From Hoeflea sp. 108 (GTDB lineage Bacteria; Pseudomonadota; Alphaproteobacteria; Rhizobiales; Rhizobiaceae), in NCBI RefSeq assembly GCF_000372965.1, contig NZ_KB890024.1, forward strand, positions 2,482,839 through 2,546,838: a stretch of 64,000 nt of DNA. Reading direction: 5' to 3'. A program made the translations under genes and the position numbers. This document shows positions 16,752-26,090 of the stretch, one piece after another. Positions within the stretch are counted from its first letter, which is position 1; every line of letters begins with the position of its first letter. A model generated the notes under the pieces. That model searched no databases. It was given only the letters and a program-made list of their open reading frames with translations, and was not told the origin of the DNA.

Positions 16752-18332
16752 CTAGAGGCGCGCCTCGATCAGGAACGGCCCGCGGCGCTTGAGCGCCGCA
16801 TCGAACAGTTTCATGAACTCTTCGCATGTCGTGGCGAGCGCCGCCTCCACGCCCATGCCGCGCGCCAGCGCAACCCAATCGAGCGCCGGTCCTTCGAGGT
16901 CCAGCATCCGTGTCGCGTTCCGGCCCACGTTTTTCACACCGACATTGCGCATCTCGGCATGCAGGATGGCGTAGGTCCGGTTCGAGAAGATGATCGTCGT
17001 CACGTCGAGATCCTCACGCGCCTGCGTCCACAGCCCCTGGACCGTGTACATGGCGCTGCCGTCGGCCTGCAGGTTGATCACCTTGCGATCGGCACAGGCC
17101 ACGGCTGCCCCTGTCGCCAGCGGAATGCCCTCGCCGATGGAACCACCAGTGGTCATGATGAAATCGTGCTGCGCCGAGAAGGCCGACAGCGGAAAGAAGC
17201 GGCGCCCCGATGTGACGGCTTCTTCCACAATGACCGCATTGTCGGGCAGTTTCGCCGCAACGATCACCGCCACCGCATCGTCGGTCAGCGGCCCGCTGGG
17301 CACGCCTTCGTCCATCGGCAGCGCCAGCGGCACGATCCCGCCCCGCTTCACCCCCAGTTCGTCGCGCAGCGCATCCAACGCCGCCAGCAGATCGTCGCCA
17401 TGCCGAGCAAGCTTCAGCACGCTGCAATCCTCGCGCACCAGTCGGCCCGGCTTGCCCGGATAGGCAAAGAAGGCGACAGGCTCCGGCGCACCGACCAGCA
17501 CCAGCACGTCGATGTCGCGCAGGAAATCCAGCGCCATGTCGATCGGATATGGAATGCGCCCCGGCGCTGTCCGTCCGCGGCCGCGCTGTGTGTGGGCGAC
17601 AAGCACCTCGTTGAACAGCTGGACATTGCAGTCGCTGGCGATCCGTCCGGCAAGCTCGAGCCCGTCGGCCAACACGGCAGATCCGCTCAACACCATGCCG
17701 ACCCTACCGGGATTGGCGCGAATAGCCTTCGCGACTTCACGAATGGCATCGGGATCCGGCGGGCGCGGCGGGTCGAGAACCACTTTCGCGACCTGCCTCG
17801 CGCCTGTCGGCTCGCCCCAGGCCGCATCGGCCGGCAGGATCAGCGTCGCCACGCCGGCAGGCGAAAGCGAAGCGCGATAGGCCGCCTCCGCCGCTGGCCC
17901 GACGTCATCCGGGCCGCGCACCCGCCTTACCCAGTTCGACATCGGCCGCGCCAGGGCGTCGATGTCGCTGGTCAACGGCGCATCGAGCGGCAGATGGTAG
18001 GAGGCGTGGTCGCCGACGATGTTGATCATAGGCGTGCGGGCGCGCCTTGCGTTGTGCATGTTGGCAAGGCCATTGGCCAGCCCCGGCCCCGTATGCAAAA
18101 GCGTGGCCGCCGGCCTGCCCGTCATCCGGGCGTAGCCGTCGGCCGCACCGGTGACGACATTCTCGTGCAGCCCGAGGATGCAGCGCAACTGCGGCTTGCG
18201 GTCGAGTGCCGCCACGAAATGCATCTCCGACGTGCCGGGATTGGCAAAGCAGACATCGACACCGTTGAGCAGAAGCACGTCAGTCAGCACGTCGGCTCCA
18301 TTCACGTGCGTCGTTCGCCCGGCTTCGCTCAT
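16752..18332 (-). CDS. Thiamine-diphosphate-dependent enzyme, acetolactate synthase large-subunit-like
   Basis: This 526-residue ThDP enzyme has the three-domain acetohydroxyacid synthase/benzoylformate decarboxylase layout. The catalytic Glu that activates ThDP is Glu57 (LHENVVTGAADGYARM). The C-terminal cofactor motif ADGSAMYTVQGLW...SNRTYAIL follows the GDG-N28-N pattern with Ala for the first Gly. No regulatory (IlvN) subunit is adjacent, so a role in branched-chain amino acid synthesis is unlikely; a decarboxylase/carboligase of unknown substrate is more probable. The ATG at 18332 is preceded by GGGGATGAG. Confidence 0.85.
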   Translation of the reverse strand: MSEAGRTTHVNGADVLTDVLLLNGVDVCFANPGTSEMHFVAALDRKPQLRCILGLHENVVTGAADGYARMTGRPAATLLHTGPGLANGLANMHNARRARTPMINIVGDHASYHLPLDAPLTSDIDALARPMSNWVRRVRGPDDVGPAAEAAYRASLSPAGVATLILPADAAWGEPTGARQVAKVVLDPPRPPDPDAIREVAKAIRANPGRVGMVLSGSAVLADGLELAGRIASDCNVQLFNEVLVAHTQRGRGRTAPGRIPYPIDMALDFLRDIDVLVLVGAPEPVAFFAYPGKPGRLVREDCSVLKLARHGDDLLAALDALRDELGVKRGGIVPLALPMDEGVPSGPLTDDAVAVIVAAKLPDNAVIVEEAVTSGRRFFPLSAFSAQHDFIMTTGGSIGEGIPLATGAAVACADRKVINLQADGSAMYTVQGLWTQAREDLDVTTIIFSNRTYAILHAEMRNVGVKNVGRNATRMLDLEGPALDWVALARGMGVEAALATTCEEFMKLFDAALKRRGPFLIEARL

Positions 18333-18401
18333 CGTCTCATCCCCAATATTCGGCCCCATCTTCGCCAGATAGCGACACGGCACAAGCCGGCTCCGCTCAC
18401 C

Positions 18402-19994
18402 TCATGTTGGTGCAGGCTTAATCTCGACCCGCCTGGTGATGCCGATCGCGTCGAGGAACGCCTGGTCGTGGCTTACCACCAGCAACGCCCCGTCATAAGC
18501 TCGCAATCCCGCCTCCACGGCCTCGACTGACTCGATATCCAGATGGTTGGTCGGCTCGTCGAGGATCAGCAATGGCGGCGGCGACTTGCCGCCGAGCACG
18601 CAGGCAAGCCCTGACCGCAGCATTTGCCCGCCGCTCAGACTGCCCACGATCTGCAGCGCCGCATCGGCACGGAACATGAAGCGAGCCAGCGCCGCCCGGC
18701 AGGCATTTTCGTCCGCCTTGGGGTTGATGCGCCGAAAGTTGTCACGGATCGAAGCCTTGGCATCGAGCAGCCCGACCTGCTGGTCGAGCATGGCATAACT
18801 GGTCAGCACGGAGACGCTGCCTGCCCACGGCTCGAGCTTTCCCGAGATCGCCCTGAGCAGCGTGGTCTTGCCCGATCCATTGCCGCCGCTGACGGCAACA
18901 CGCTCCGGCCCGGTCAGATCAAGCGAGAAGTCGCTGATGACCGGTTTTCCCGGTTCGTAGCCTGCCGACAGCCCGCCGATCCGCAGCACGGCCTTGCTCG
19001 ACGGCAGGCCCGTCGAAGGCAGCTTCCGCGAGATCTGCTGCAGCACCTCGATCCGCTCTCGGGCGGCCGCTGCATCCGCCTCCGCCTGGACACGCCGGCG
19101 CTCCGTCAGGCGGATGTTTTCACCCGAAGTGTTCTCGGCGCGGTTCTTTAGCCCGTTCATCAGGATGCGCGGCATGTCGCCCTTAGCGGCCTTGCGTTTG
19201 CCGGTGCCGTCCTTGCGCGCCTTGCGTTCCGCCGTCGCCTGGGCCTTCTGGGCAATCTCCGATACCCGCCTTTCGGCATCGACCAGATCGTGCTCAGCTG
19301 TGACCAGCTCTATCGCCTTGCATTCGCGATAATGGCTCCAGTTGCCGCCATAGCGTGTCGTCCCCAGCGACGTCAGCTCGACGATGGCGTCCATCGTGTC
19401 GAGCAACTCGCGGTCGTGGCTGACGACAATGGCGCCGCCGCGCCAGCCGGCCAGCAGGTCGATCACCGCCGCCCGCCCGTCGCGGTCGAGATTGTTGGTC
19501 GGCTCGTCGAGCAGGATGAAGTCGGGCTCGCCGAAGATCAGCGCCGCAAGCCCGGCGCGTGTGCGCTGCCCGCCTGAAAGTGCTGAAAGCCCGGTGTCGG
19601 GTTCGGCGCTCAGCCCGACGCGGGCCAGTGCCGCCCCAATGCGCGCCTCCAGCGTCCAGTCCGCATCGGCGAGTTCATCGACATCTGCAAGTCCGGCCTC
19701 GGCCCGGCGCAGCAGGTCCAGCCCTGTCGAAACGCCGAAGAGGTCGGCCACGGTTTCGCCAGCAGATACCTGCGCCGCCTGGCGCAGCAGTCCCAGCGTC
19801 CCGCTGACCGACACCTTGCCGGCCTGCGGTTGCAGGGAGCCAGATATCAGATGCAGCAACGTCGACTTGCCGACGCCGTTGCGTCCGACAAGCCCCGAGC
19901 GGCCGGCCTCGAAATTCAGCGATAGATCAGAAAGAAGTATCCGGCCGTCAGGCGTGGACCAGGAAATATTCGACAGAGAGATTGATGCAGGCAT
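18402..19994 (-). CDS. ABC-F family ATPase
   Basis: The 530-residue soluble protein carries two ABC domains and no membrane segments, the ABC-F layout of ribosome-associated translation factors. Walker A motifs are GRNGVGKST and GGNGSGKTT; signature motifs are LSGGQRTRAGLA and LSGGQMLRSGLA; Walker B regions are FILLDEPTNNLD and LLILDEPTNHLD. The inter-domain linker is a charged coiled coil (AEHDLVDAERRVSEIAQKAQ). It is not close enough to Uup, EttA or YheS for me to assign a paralogue. Confidence 0.9.
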   Translation of the reverse strand: MPASISLSNISWSTPDGRILLSDLSLNFEAGRSGLVGRNGVGKSTLLHLISGSLQPQAGKVSVSGTLGLLRQAAQVSAGETVADLFGVSTGLDLLRRAEAGLADVDELADADWTLEARIGAALARVGLSAEPDTGLSALSGGQRTRAGLAALIFGEPDFILLDEPTNNLDRDGRAAVIDLLAGWRGGAIVVSHDRELLDTMDAIVELTSLGTTRYGGNWSHYRECKAIELVTAEHDLVDAERRVSEIAQKAQATAERKARKDGTGKRKAAKGDMPRILMNGLKNRAENTSGENIRLTERRRVQAEADAAAARERIEVLQQISRKLPSTGLPSSKAVLRIGGLSAGYEPGKPVISDFSLDLTGPERVAVSGGNGSGKTTLLRAISGKLEPWAGSVSVLTSYAMLDQQVGLLDAKASIRDNFRRINPKADENACRAALARFMFRADAALQIVGSLSGGQMLRSGLACVLGGKSPPPLLILDEPTNHLDIESVEAVEAGLRAYDGALLVVSHDQAFLDAIGITRRVEIKPAPT

Positions 19995-20121
19995 GGAATT
20001 CCCCAATGGCAAAGCGGTTCGGCGTTGCTGTCGGGTCAAAATCCATTGATGCACACATCCTGTTGAAATTGCTGATGGCCGCTAAATAGTCGAGCTGCCG
20101 CAAAGGTTCAAGCCACTGAAT

Positions 20122-20883
20122 TCATTCCGGCCGGCCCGCCTCGAAGCTGATCGTGTCACAGCCCTTGGCCGGCGCCTGCCCGTAGCGATAGTCACCCGAG
20201 GCAACGACATCGACGAAACCCGCCTCGCGCAGAGCCATGGCGAACTCCTCGACGCCCCACCAGCGCAGGCTGAACAGCTCGAGCTCGGTGTCGACGAGCT
20301 TGATGTCCTTCCATAGCTCGTAGCGCAAATGCGTCACCGTCGTCTGCGCGACGTAGTCGGTCGAAACACGCGTGTCGGTCAGCGTCAGCAGGTCGCCTTT
20401 CCCCGTGTTCCAGCTACGCACCCGGCCGCCCTCACCCAGGAAGCCGCCGATGGCATCGAGGTCGATCATCAGCCTGCCACCGGGCACCAGATGATCGAAG
20501 AACCGCCGCAATGTAGCCTTCGCCGCAGCCACATCGGTGATCAGTTGGAACGAGCCCAGCGGCACGACGATCACCGCGAACCTGCGCTCGCAGCTGAAGT
20601 TCTCGAACGTCCCGCGGCTCAGCCGCGCCTCATCGAGCGAACGCTCCGCGCAAGCCGTGCGGCAATGGCCGAGCATTTCCTCCGACGGATCAAAGCCCCA
20701 GATATCCAGGCCGGCCTCCAGCATCGGCACGAAGAACCGGCCATTGCCGACGGCAGGCTCCAGCAGCGGGCCCGTGCATTCAGAAAGACGTTCGCGATAA
20801 TATTCGATATCGCCGAAAGAGCGGCCGACAGGCTTGTCGAGATTGTAGACCCAGGAAGCAAGCGTTCCGTATCTGTTGTTCAT
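20122..20883 (-). CDS. Class I SAM-dependent methyltransferase
   Basis: The 253-residue Rossmann-fold methyltransferase has SAM motif I LEPAVGNGRFFVPMLEAG, acidic motif II WGFDPSEEMLGHC, and AVIVVPLGSFQLI with the post-motif VPGGRLMIDLDAI. The start at 20883 (MNNRYGTLASWVYN) fits similar small-molecule methyltransferases; upstream codons lack similarity. The substrate cannot be predicted. Confidence 0.82.
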   Translation of the reverse strand: MNNRYGTLASWVYNLDKPVGRSFGDIEYYRERLSECTGPLLEPAVGNGRFFVPMLEAGLDIWGFDPSEEMLGHCRTACAERSLDEARLSRGTFENFSCERRFAVIVVPLGSFQLITDVAAAKATLRRFFDHLVPGGRLMIDLDAIGGFLGEGGRVRSWNTGKGDLLTLTDTRVSTDYVAQTTVTHLRYELWKDIKLVDTELELFSLRWWGVEEFAMALREAGFVDVVASGDYRYGQAPAKGCDTISFEAGRPE

Positions 20884-21059
20884 CCACGATTGTCCCTGGC
20901 AATTTTCGCCGACCTTCACGAGGCCGAGCACAGCTGCGCCATAGGCTTGACTTGCTTGCCGCGTCCAGCCACGAAATCTTCAGAGCGGAGCTTTGCGCTT
21001 TGGCTGTGGCCTGGACACCACGTCTTGCGACATGAGAAATTACAGGCTCCGGCCGGATA

Positions 21060-22034
21060 TCAGGCCTGTGCGAAAAACCCACTCAGCGCCTTCAGGTCGA
21101 CATTGCCGCCGCTGAGCACGATGCCGACGCGCTTGCCTGCGCAGTCGATGACACCGTTGAGCGCTGCAGCCGCCCCCAGGCAGCCGGTCGGCTCGACGAT
21201 CACCTTCATGCGTTCGGCAAAGAAGCGCATCGTCGACACAAGCTGCGCATCGCTGACGGTGACAATATCGTCGACCTTGGCCTGCAGGATCGGGAAATTG
21301 TTGTCGCCGACAAAAGTGGTCAGCGCCCCGTCGGCGATCGACTTGGGCGGCGCGATGCGCACCACCTCGCCCTTGCGCAACGACTGCTGACCGTCATTGC
21401 CTGCCTCCGGCTCGACGCCGATGACGCGGCAGCTGGGAGCCAGCGCCTTGGCACTCAGCGCGCAGCCGGCAAGCAGGCCACCACCGCCGAGCGGGGCGAT
21501 GAGGATGTCGAGTTGCCCGACTTCGTCGATCAGTTCCAGTGCCGCCGTGCCCTGGCCGGCAATGATGTCTGGGTGATCGAAGGGCGGAATCATGGTCATA
21601 CCGCGCGCCTCCGAGATGCCCCGCGCGATCGCCTCGCGATCGTCAGTGTAACGGTCGAAGAACACCACCTCCGCGCAATAGCCCCTGGTTGCTGCGACCT
21701 TGATCTCTGGTGCATCCTTGGGCATCACGATGACCGACGGCGCGCCGAGGAGCGTTGCTGCATATGCGAGCGCTTGCGCATGATTGCCGGAGGAATAGGC
21801 GACGACGCCCTTTTGCCTGGCTTCTGATGACAGCGCCGAAACCGCATTGTAGGCGCCGCGAAACTTGAAGGCGCCAGCCCGTTGCAAATTCTCCGCCTTG
21901 AAGAACAGCTCGCCGCCAACCTTGGCATTGGCTGTACGCGAACTCAGCACCGGCGTCCGATGCGCGTGGCCGGCAATGCGCGAAGCCGCAACCTTGACGT
22001 CTTCGAAAGTCGGAACGCGCGGCGAGACGGTCAT
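21060..22034 (-). CDS. Threonine/serine dehydratase (PLP-dependent, fold type II)
   Basis: The 324-residue protein deaminates L-Thr/L-Ser to 2-oxo acids, or acts as a serine racemase-like enzyme. PLP Lys57 lies in AGAFKFRGAYNA; the substrate loop is SSGNHAQALAYAA; the phosphate-binding glycine loop is PLGGGGLLAG; LSGGNVD is near the C-terminus. There is no C-terminal ACT regulatory domain, so it is of the catabolic type. The ATG at 22034 has AAGGAGA directly upstream. It is divergent from dinB. Confidence 0.9.
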   Translation of the reverse strand: MTVSPRVPTFEDVKVAASRIAGHAHRTPVLSSRTANAKVGGELFFKAENLQRAGAFKFRGAYNAVSALSSEARQKGVVAYSSGNHAQALAYAATLLGAPSVIVMPKDAPEIKVAATRGYCAEVVFFDRYTDDREAIARGISEARGMTMIPPFDHPDIIAGQGTAALELIDEVGQLDILIAPLGGGGLLAGCALSAKALAPSCRVIGVEPEAGNDGQQSLRKGEVVRIAPPKSIADGALTTFVGDNNFPILQAKVDDIVTVSDAQLVSTMRFFAERMKVIVEPTGCLGAAAALNGVIDCAGKRVGIVLSGGNVDLKALSGFFAQA

Positions 22035-22120
22035 GAGATTCTCCTTGGATCGCGCAGCACCATAGTCGAGACCAACTGTTTCCATAAGCCCGCACCAGGC
22101 GACACCGCTTGCGCCAGCGC

Positions 22121-22153
22121 TTGACTTTTCGCGCACATGTTCTCTTTATGTTC
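22121..22153 (+). promoter_or_regulatory. SOS promoter of dinB with LexA box
   Basis: TTGACT (22121-22126), a 17-nt spacer and CTTTAT (22144-22149) form the promoter. GTTC-TCTTTAT-GTTC at 22139-22153 is a perfect alphaproteobacterial LexA box (GTTC-N7-GTTC) overlapping the -10 element, so LexA binding would block RNA polymerase. Confidence 0.85.
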
Positions 22154-22179
22154 CATTTCATTTTCACCAGATCGCCCCC

Positions 22180-23427
22180 ATGGAAAGCGCAGCCACCATC
22201 CTGCATGCCGACCTCGACGCCTTCTATGCGTCGGTCGAGCAACTGCTCGACCCGAGCTTGCTGGGCAAACCCGTTGCCGTCGGCGGTGGGGTGGTGCTCG
22301 CGGCGTCTTACGAGGCCAAGGCCTTCGGCGTCCGTGGCGGCATGCCGGGCCGCCGCGCCCGTGAATTGTGCCCCGGGCTGATCTTCGTCGGCGGCAATTT
22401 CAGGGAATACCAGCGGCTGGGAGACGCAGCGATTGCGGTGCTTGGCGATTTCACGCCTGTCGTCGAGCGCATTTCCATCGACGAAGCCTTCGCCGATGTC
22501 GCCGGCTGCACCCATCTCTTCGGTTCGCCAGAGGAGATTGCGCAAGAGATCCGACACAGGGTTCGCACCGAGCTCGGCCTGCCGATCTCGGTCGGCGTCG
22601 CCCGCACCAAACATCTCGCCAAGATCGCCTCGCAGGTCGCCAAACCCGACGGCCTTGTCCTGGTCGGTGAAGGCACCGAAATCGCCTTCCTGCACGGACT
22701 GCCCGTCGGCCTGATGTGGGGCGTCGGTCCTGCGACCGAAACGCGCCTGGCTGATGCCGGCATCACCACCATCGGCCAGTTGGCCAATTCCAACCGGCAG
22801 GTGCTGGAACGCCTGCTCGGCCCTGCCGCGGGCGAAAAACTATCGGCACTTGCCTGTAACCGCGATCCGCGCCGTCTCCAGCCGCATCGCCGCGCCCATT
22901 CCGCCGGCGCCCAGTCGGCGCTCGGCATGAAGCTGGCACGACCCGAAATCTACATCCCCGCCCTGCGCCATCTCGCCGACCGCGTCGCCTCGCGCCTCCG
23001 CGCCAAGTCGCGCCCAGGGCGCACCGTTACCGCCCGCGTCCGCTTTGCGGATCTGCGTTCGGTGACGCGGTCGATCACCTTGGACGCACCGATTTCCGCC
23101 ACCGCGATGATCTCCGAAATCGCGGAGGAACTGGTGCGCGGCGTACTTGCCCAATATCCCGGCGAACGCACCATCTCGCTCTTGGCAATCTCGGTCTCGC
23201 ATCTGGAGGAACATTCGGGCCTGCAGCTCGAACTGCCGCTGGGCCTCGCCGACGACAAGCACCGGCCGGGCACGCAAAAGGGCCAGGCGCGCTGGGGCGC
23301 CGACCGCGCCATGGACGCCATCCGCGAACGTTTCGGCTGGGGAGCAGTCGGATACGCCTCGGTGGCACTCGGACGCGCAGGCTCGGTGCCCGATGCCTTC
23401 CGCGAACTCGCCGAAAAGGAGCTTTAG
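22180..23427 (+). CDS. dinB: DNA polymerase IV (Y-family translesion polymerase)
   Basis: The 415-residue protein has the catalytic acidic residues Asp11 (LHADLDAFYASVEQ), Asp101 and Glu102 (ISIDEAFADV). The helix-hairpin-helix/thumb region is VGLMWGVGPATETRLADAG. The little-finger domain carries QLELPL, which fits the beta-clamp binding consensus. A LexA box immediately upstream places it in the SOS regulon. It is convergent with tgt, with only 1 nt between the two stop codons. Confidence 0.95.
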   Translation: MESAATILHADLDAFYASVEQLLDPSLLGKPVAVGGGVVLAASYEAKAFGVRGGMPGRRARELCPGLIFVGGNFREYQRLGDAAIAVLGDFTPVVERISIDEAFADVAGCTHLFGSPEEIAQEIRHRVRTELGLPISVGVARTKHLAKIASQVAKPDGLVLVGEGTEIAFLHGLPVGLMWGVGPATETRLADAGITTIGQLANSNRQVLERLLGPAAGEKLSALACNRDPRRLQPHRRAHSAGAQSALGMKLARPEIYIPALRHLADRVASRLRAKSRPGRTVTARVRFADLRSVTRSITLDAPISATAMISEIAEELVRGVLAQYPGERTISLLAISVSHLEEHSGLQLELPLGLADDKHRPGTQKGQARWGADRAMDAIRERFGWGAVGYASVALGRAGSVPDAFRELAEKEL

Positions 23428-23428
23428 C

Positions 23429-24565
23429 TCAGCCTTTGTGCAGCGGGATATCGCCCCGCGCCCAGCCTTCGCTGATCTCGGCGGTCCGATCGGCAAAGCG
23501 CCCGGCCTCGATCGAGGCGCGGATTTCGCTCATCAGATGCTGGTAATAGGACAGGTTGTTCCAGGTCAGAAGCATCGCGCCCAACGACTCGCCCGACTTC
23601 ACCAAGTGGTGCAGGTAGGCACGGCTATAGTCGCGCGCGGCCGGGCAATCGCTCTCTTCGTCCAGCGGACGCGGATCGTCGGCGTGGCGGGCGTTGCGCA
23701 AATTCACCTTGCCGCGACGGGTGTAGGCAAGGCCGTGACGCCCGGCACGGGTCGGCATCACGCAGTCGAACATGTCGATGCCGCGCGCCACCGATTTGAT
23801 GATGTCGTCAGGGGTGCCGACGCCCATCAGATAGCGCGGCTTCTCGGCCGGCAGTTCCGGACAGGTGATGTCGAGCATGTCGAGCATCACCTCCTGCGGT
23901 TCGCCGACCGCCAAGCCGCCGACGGCATATCCCTTGAGGTCGAGCGCCTTCAGTGCCTGCGCCGAGCGCACGCGCATGTCGGGAATGTCGCCGCCCTGAA
24001 CGATGCCGAACATCGCCTTGCCGGGCTGGTCGCCGAAAGCCGTCTTGCAGCGTTCGGCCCAGCGCAGCGACAGCTCCATGGCGCGCTGGATTTCCTTGGG
24101 CGTCGACGGCAATGCGGTGCATTCGTCGAGTTGCATCTGGATGTCGGAATCGAGCAGGCCCTGAATCTCGATCGAGCGCTCCGGCGACATCTCATAAGGC
24201 GCACCATCGATATGCGAGCGGAAGGTCACGCCCTTTTCACTGATCTTGCGCAGCTTCGACAGCGACATCACCTGAAAACCGCCGGAATCGGTCAGGATCG
24301 GATGCGGCCAGAGTGCAAAATCATGCAGGCCGCCGAGTTTGGCCACGCGTTCCGCGCCGGGGCGCAGCATCAGATGATAGGTGTTGCCCAGGATGATATC
24401 GGCGCCAACGCCGCGCACCTGGTCCATATACATCGCTTTGACAGTGCCGCCGGTGCCCACAGGCATGAAAGCCGGAGTACGGATGGTGCCGCGCGGCATG
24501 GTGATTTCGCCACGCCGCGCCTTGCTGTCGGTCGCGAGCAGCTTGAAGGTGAACTCAGAACTCAT
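23429..24565 (-). CDS. tgt: tRNA-guanine transglycosylase
   Basis: TGT exchanges guanine-34 for preQ1 in GUN-anticodon tRNAs, the third-from-last step to queuosine. The 378-residue barrel has the catalytic Asp93 (LTDSGGFQVMSL) and nucleophile Asp267 (GIDMFDCVMPTRAGRHG). The zinc site, C-x-C-x2-C...H in studied enzymes, reads Ser305, Cys307, Ala310 and Asn336, so three of four ligands are absent. The start codon overlaps the queA stop by 4 nt (ATGA), consistent with translational coupling in a queA-tgt operon. Confidence 0.96.
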   Translation of the reverse strand: MSSEFTFKLLATDSKARRGEITMPRGTIRTPAFMPVGTGGTVKAMYMDQVRGVGADIILGNTYHLMLRPGAERVAKLGGLHDFALWPHPILTDSGGFQVMSLSKLRKISEKGVTFRSHIDGAPYEMSPERSIEIQGLLDSDIQMQLDECTALPSTPKEIQRAMELSLRWAERCKTAFGDQPGKAMFGIVQGGDIPDMRVRSAQALKALDLKGYAVGGLAVGEPQEVMLDMLDITCPELPAEKPRYLMGVGTPDDIIKSVARGIDMFDCVMPTRAGRHGLAYTRRGKVNLRNARHADDPRPLDEESDCPAARDYSRAYLHHLVKSGESLGAMLLTWNNLSYYQHLMSEIRASIEAGRFADRTAEISEGWARGDIPLHKG

Positions 24566-25638
24566 CGGTCGTCCCTGAACAGCAGGCTGGAGTCGCCGTA
24601 GGAATAGAAGCGGTAGCCGTTCGAAATGGCATGCGCATAGACTTCGTGCATGCGCTCCAGCCCGGCAAAGGCCGAGACCAGCATGAACAGCGTCGAGCGC
24701 GGCAGATGGAAATTGGTCATCAGCGCATCGACGAATTTGAAGCGGTAACCGGGCGTGATGAAGATGTCTGTCGGGCCTGACCAGGCGGCCAGCGTGCCGT
24801 CGGCGCGCGCCGCACTCTCCATCAGGCGCAGCGAGGTGGTGCCGACGGCGACCACCTTGTTGCCCCGCGCCCGCGCCGCATTCAACGCAGCCGCGGTCTC
24901 GGCCGAGACATGGCCGATCTCGGCATGCATCTTGTGCTCGGCGGTATCGTCGGCCTTCACGGGCAAAAAGGTGCCGGCGCCGACATGCAGCGTCACGAAC
25001 TGCTTTTCGATACCGCGTGCCTCGAGCGCCGCAAACAGCTCGGGTGTGAAATGCAGGCCGGCGGTGGGCGCTGCGACCGCGCCCTCTTCGCGGGCATAGA
25101 CGGTCTGATAATCCTTGCGGTCGCGCTCGTCATCATCGCGCTTGGAGGCGATATAGGGCGGCAGCGGAATGTGGCCGACGGCATGCAGCGCCTCGTCCAG
25201 CGCTGGTCCGGCGAGATCGAAGGCCAGAAGCGCCTCGCCTCCCTCGCCTTTTTCGATCACGCTGGCGTCCAGCTGCCCGAGCATGCAAGCCTCGGCGTCG
25301 TGACCGAACTGGATGCGGTCGCCGACCGCCACCCGCTTGCCCGGCCGCATGAACGCCAACCAGCGGTCAGGCGCAGTGCGCATGTGCAGCGTCGCGTCGA
25401 CATGGGCGACAGCCTCGCCGCGCACCCGACGGCCCTTGAGCTGAGCCGGGATGACGCGCGTGTCGTTGAGAACAAGCACGTCGCCGGGCTCGAGTAACGA
25501 CGGCAGGTCGCGCACCGACAGATCAGCCAGCGCTTCGCCTGGGCGCACGCTGAGCAGCCGCGCCGTGTCGCGCGGTTCGGCAGGACGCAGCGCGATGCAC
25601 TCTTCCGGCAGTTCGAAATCGAAAAGGTCTACACGCAT
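24562..25638 (-). CDS. queA: S-adenosylmethionine:tRNA ribosyltransferase-isomerase
   Basis: QueA converts preQ1-34 in tRNA to epoxyqueuosine using the ribosyl group of SAM. The 358-residue protein begins MRVDLFDFELPEECIALRP and has LVLNDTRVIPAQLKGRR, GAVAAPTAGLHFTPEL and TNFHLPRSTLFMLVSAFAG, all diagnostic. It overlaps tgt (ATGA) and the upstream DMT gene (TGATG), so the three are likely translated from one mRNA. Confidence 0.97.
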   Translation of the reverse strand: MRVDLFDFELPEECIALRPAEPRDTARLLSVRPGEALADLSVRDLPSLLEPGDVLVLNDTRVIPAQLKGRRVRGEAVAHVDATLHMRTAPDRWLAFMRPGKRVAVGDRIQFGHDAEACMLGQLDASVIEKGEGGEALLAFDLAGPALDEALHAVGHIPLPPYIASKRDDDERDRKDYQTVYAREEGAVAAPTAGLHFTPELFAALEARGIEKQFVTLHVGAGTFLPVKADDTAEHKMHAEIGHVSAETAAALNAARARGNKVVAVGTTSLRLMESAARADGTLAAWSGPTDIFITPGYRFKFVDALMTNFHLPRSTLFMLVSAFAGLERMHEVYAHAISNGYRFYSYGDSSLLFRDDR

Positions 25639-26087
25639 CAGTAGATACGGATCATCAGTGCGCCTGCGAGCAGCAGCATGGCGCCGACGATGCGACCCAT
25701 GGAAATCTCACGTACGGCAACACCCAGCAGGCCGGCCTTGTCGACCAGCATGCCGGCCAGCAACTGTCCCGCCACAAGGAAAGCCATCAGTGCTGCAGCA
25801 CCGATACGCGGGGTCAGAAGCACCGAGCTCGTCACATAAACAGCGCCCAGCGCGCCACCGGCCACGAACAGCCAGGGCGCCGGTGCTTTCCAGTCAATGA
25901 CCAGACCTTGCGTGCGGGTGGTGAGAACGGTGATCACGCCAAGCACGATCGCGCCGGACAAGAACGAAATCGCAGCCGCCGCGACGGGCACACCCAGCCC
26001 GCGCGCCAGCTGCGCATTGATTGGAGCCTGAATGGCAATGAAGGCGCCCGCCAGAACGCCGAGAAGCGACCAGAGAGCGCCAGCCAT
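25638..26087 (-). CDS. DMT-superfamily (DUF606/YdcZ-like) small transporter
   Basis: The 149-residue, very hydrophobic protein has about five membrane segments, beginning ALWSLLGVLAGAFIAIQAPI. The motif INAQLARGLGVPVAAAAISF and VAGQLLAGMLVDKAGL are typical of half-size YdcZ proteins, which act as dimers. The substrate is unknown. It lies between ppiB and queA and is coupled to queA by a 1-nt stop/start overlap. Confidence 0.85.
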   Translation of the reverse strand: MAGALWSLLGVLAGAFIAIQAPINAQLARGLGVPVAAAAISFLSGAIVLGVITVLTTRTQGLVIDWKAPAPWLFVAGGALGAVYVTSSVLLTPRIGAAALMAFLVAGQLLAGMLVDKAGLLGVAVREISMGRIVGAMLLLAGALMIRIY

Positions 26088-26090
26088 TTC

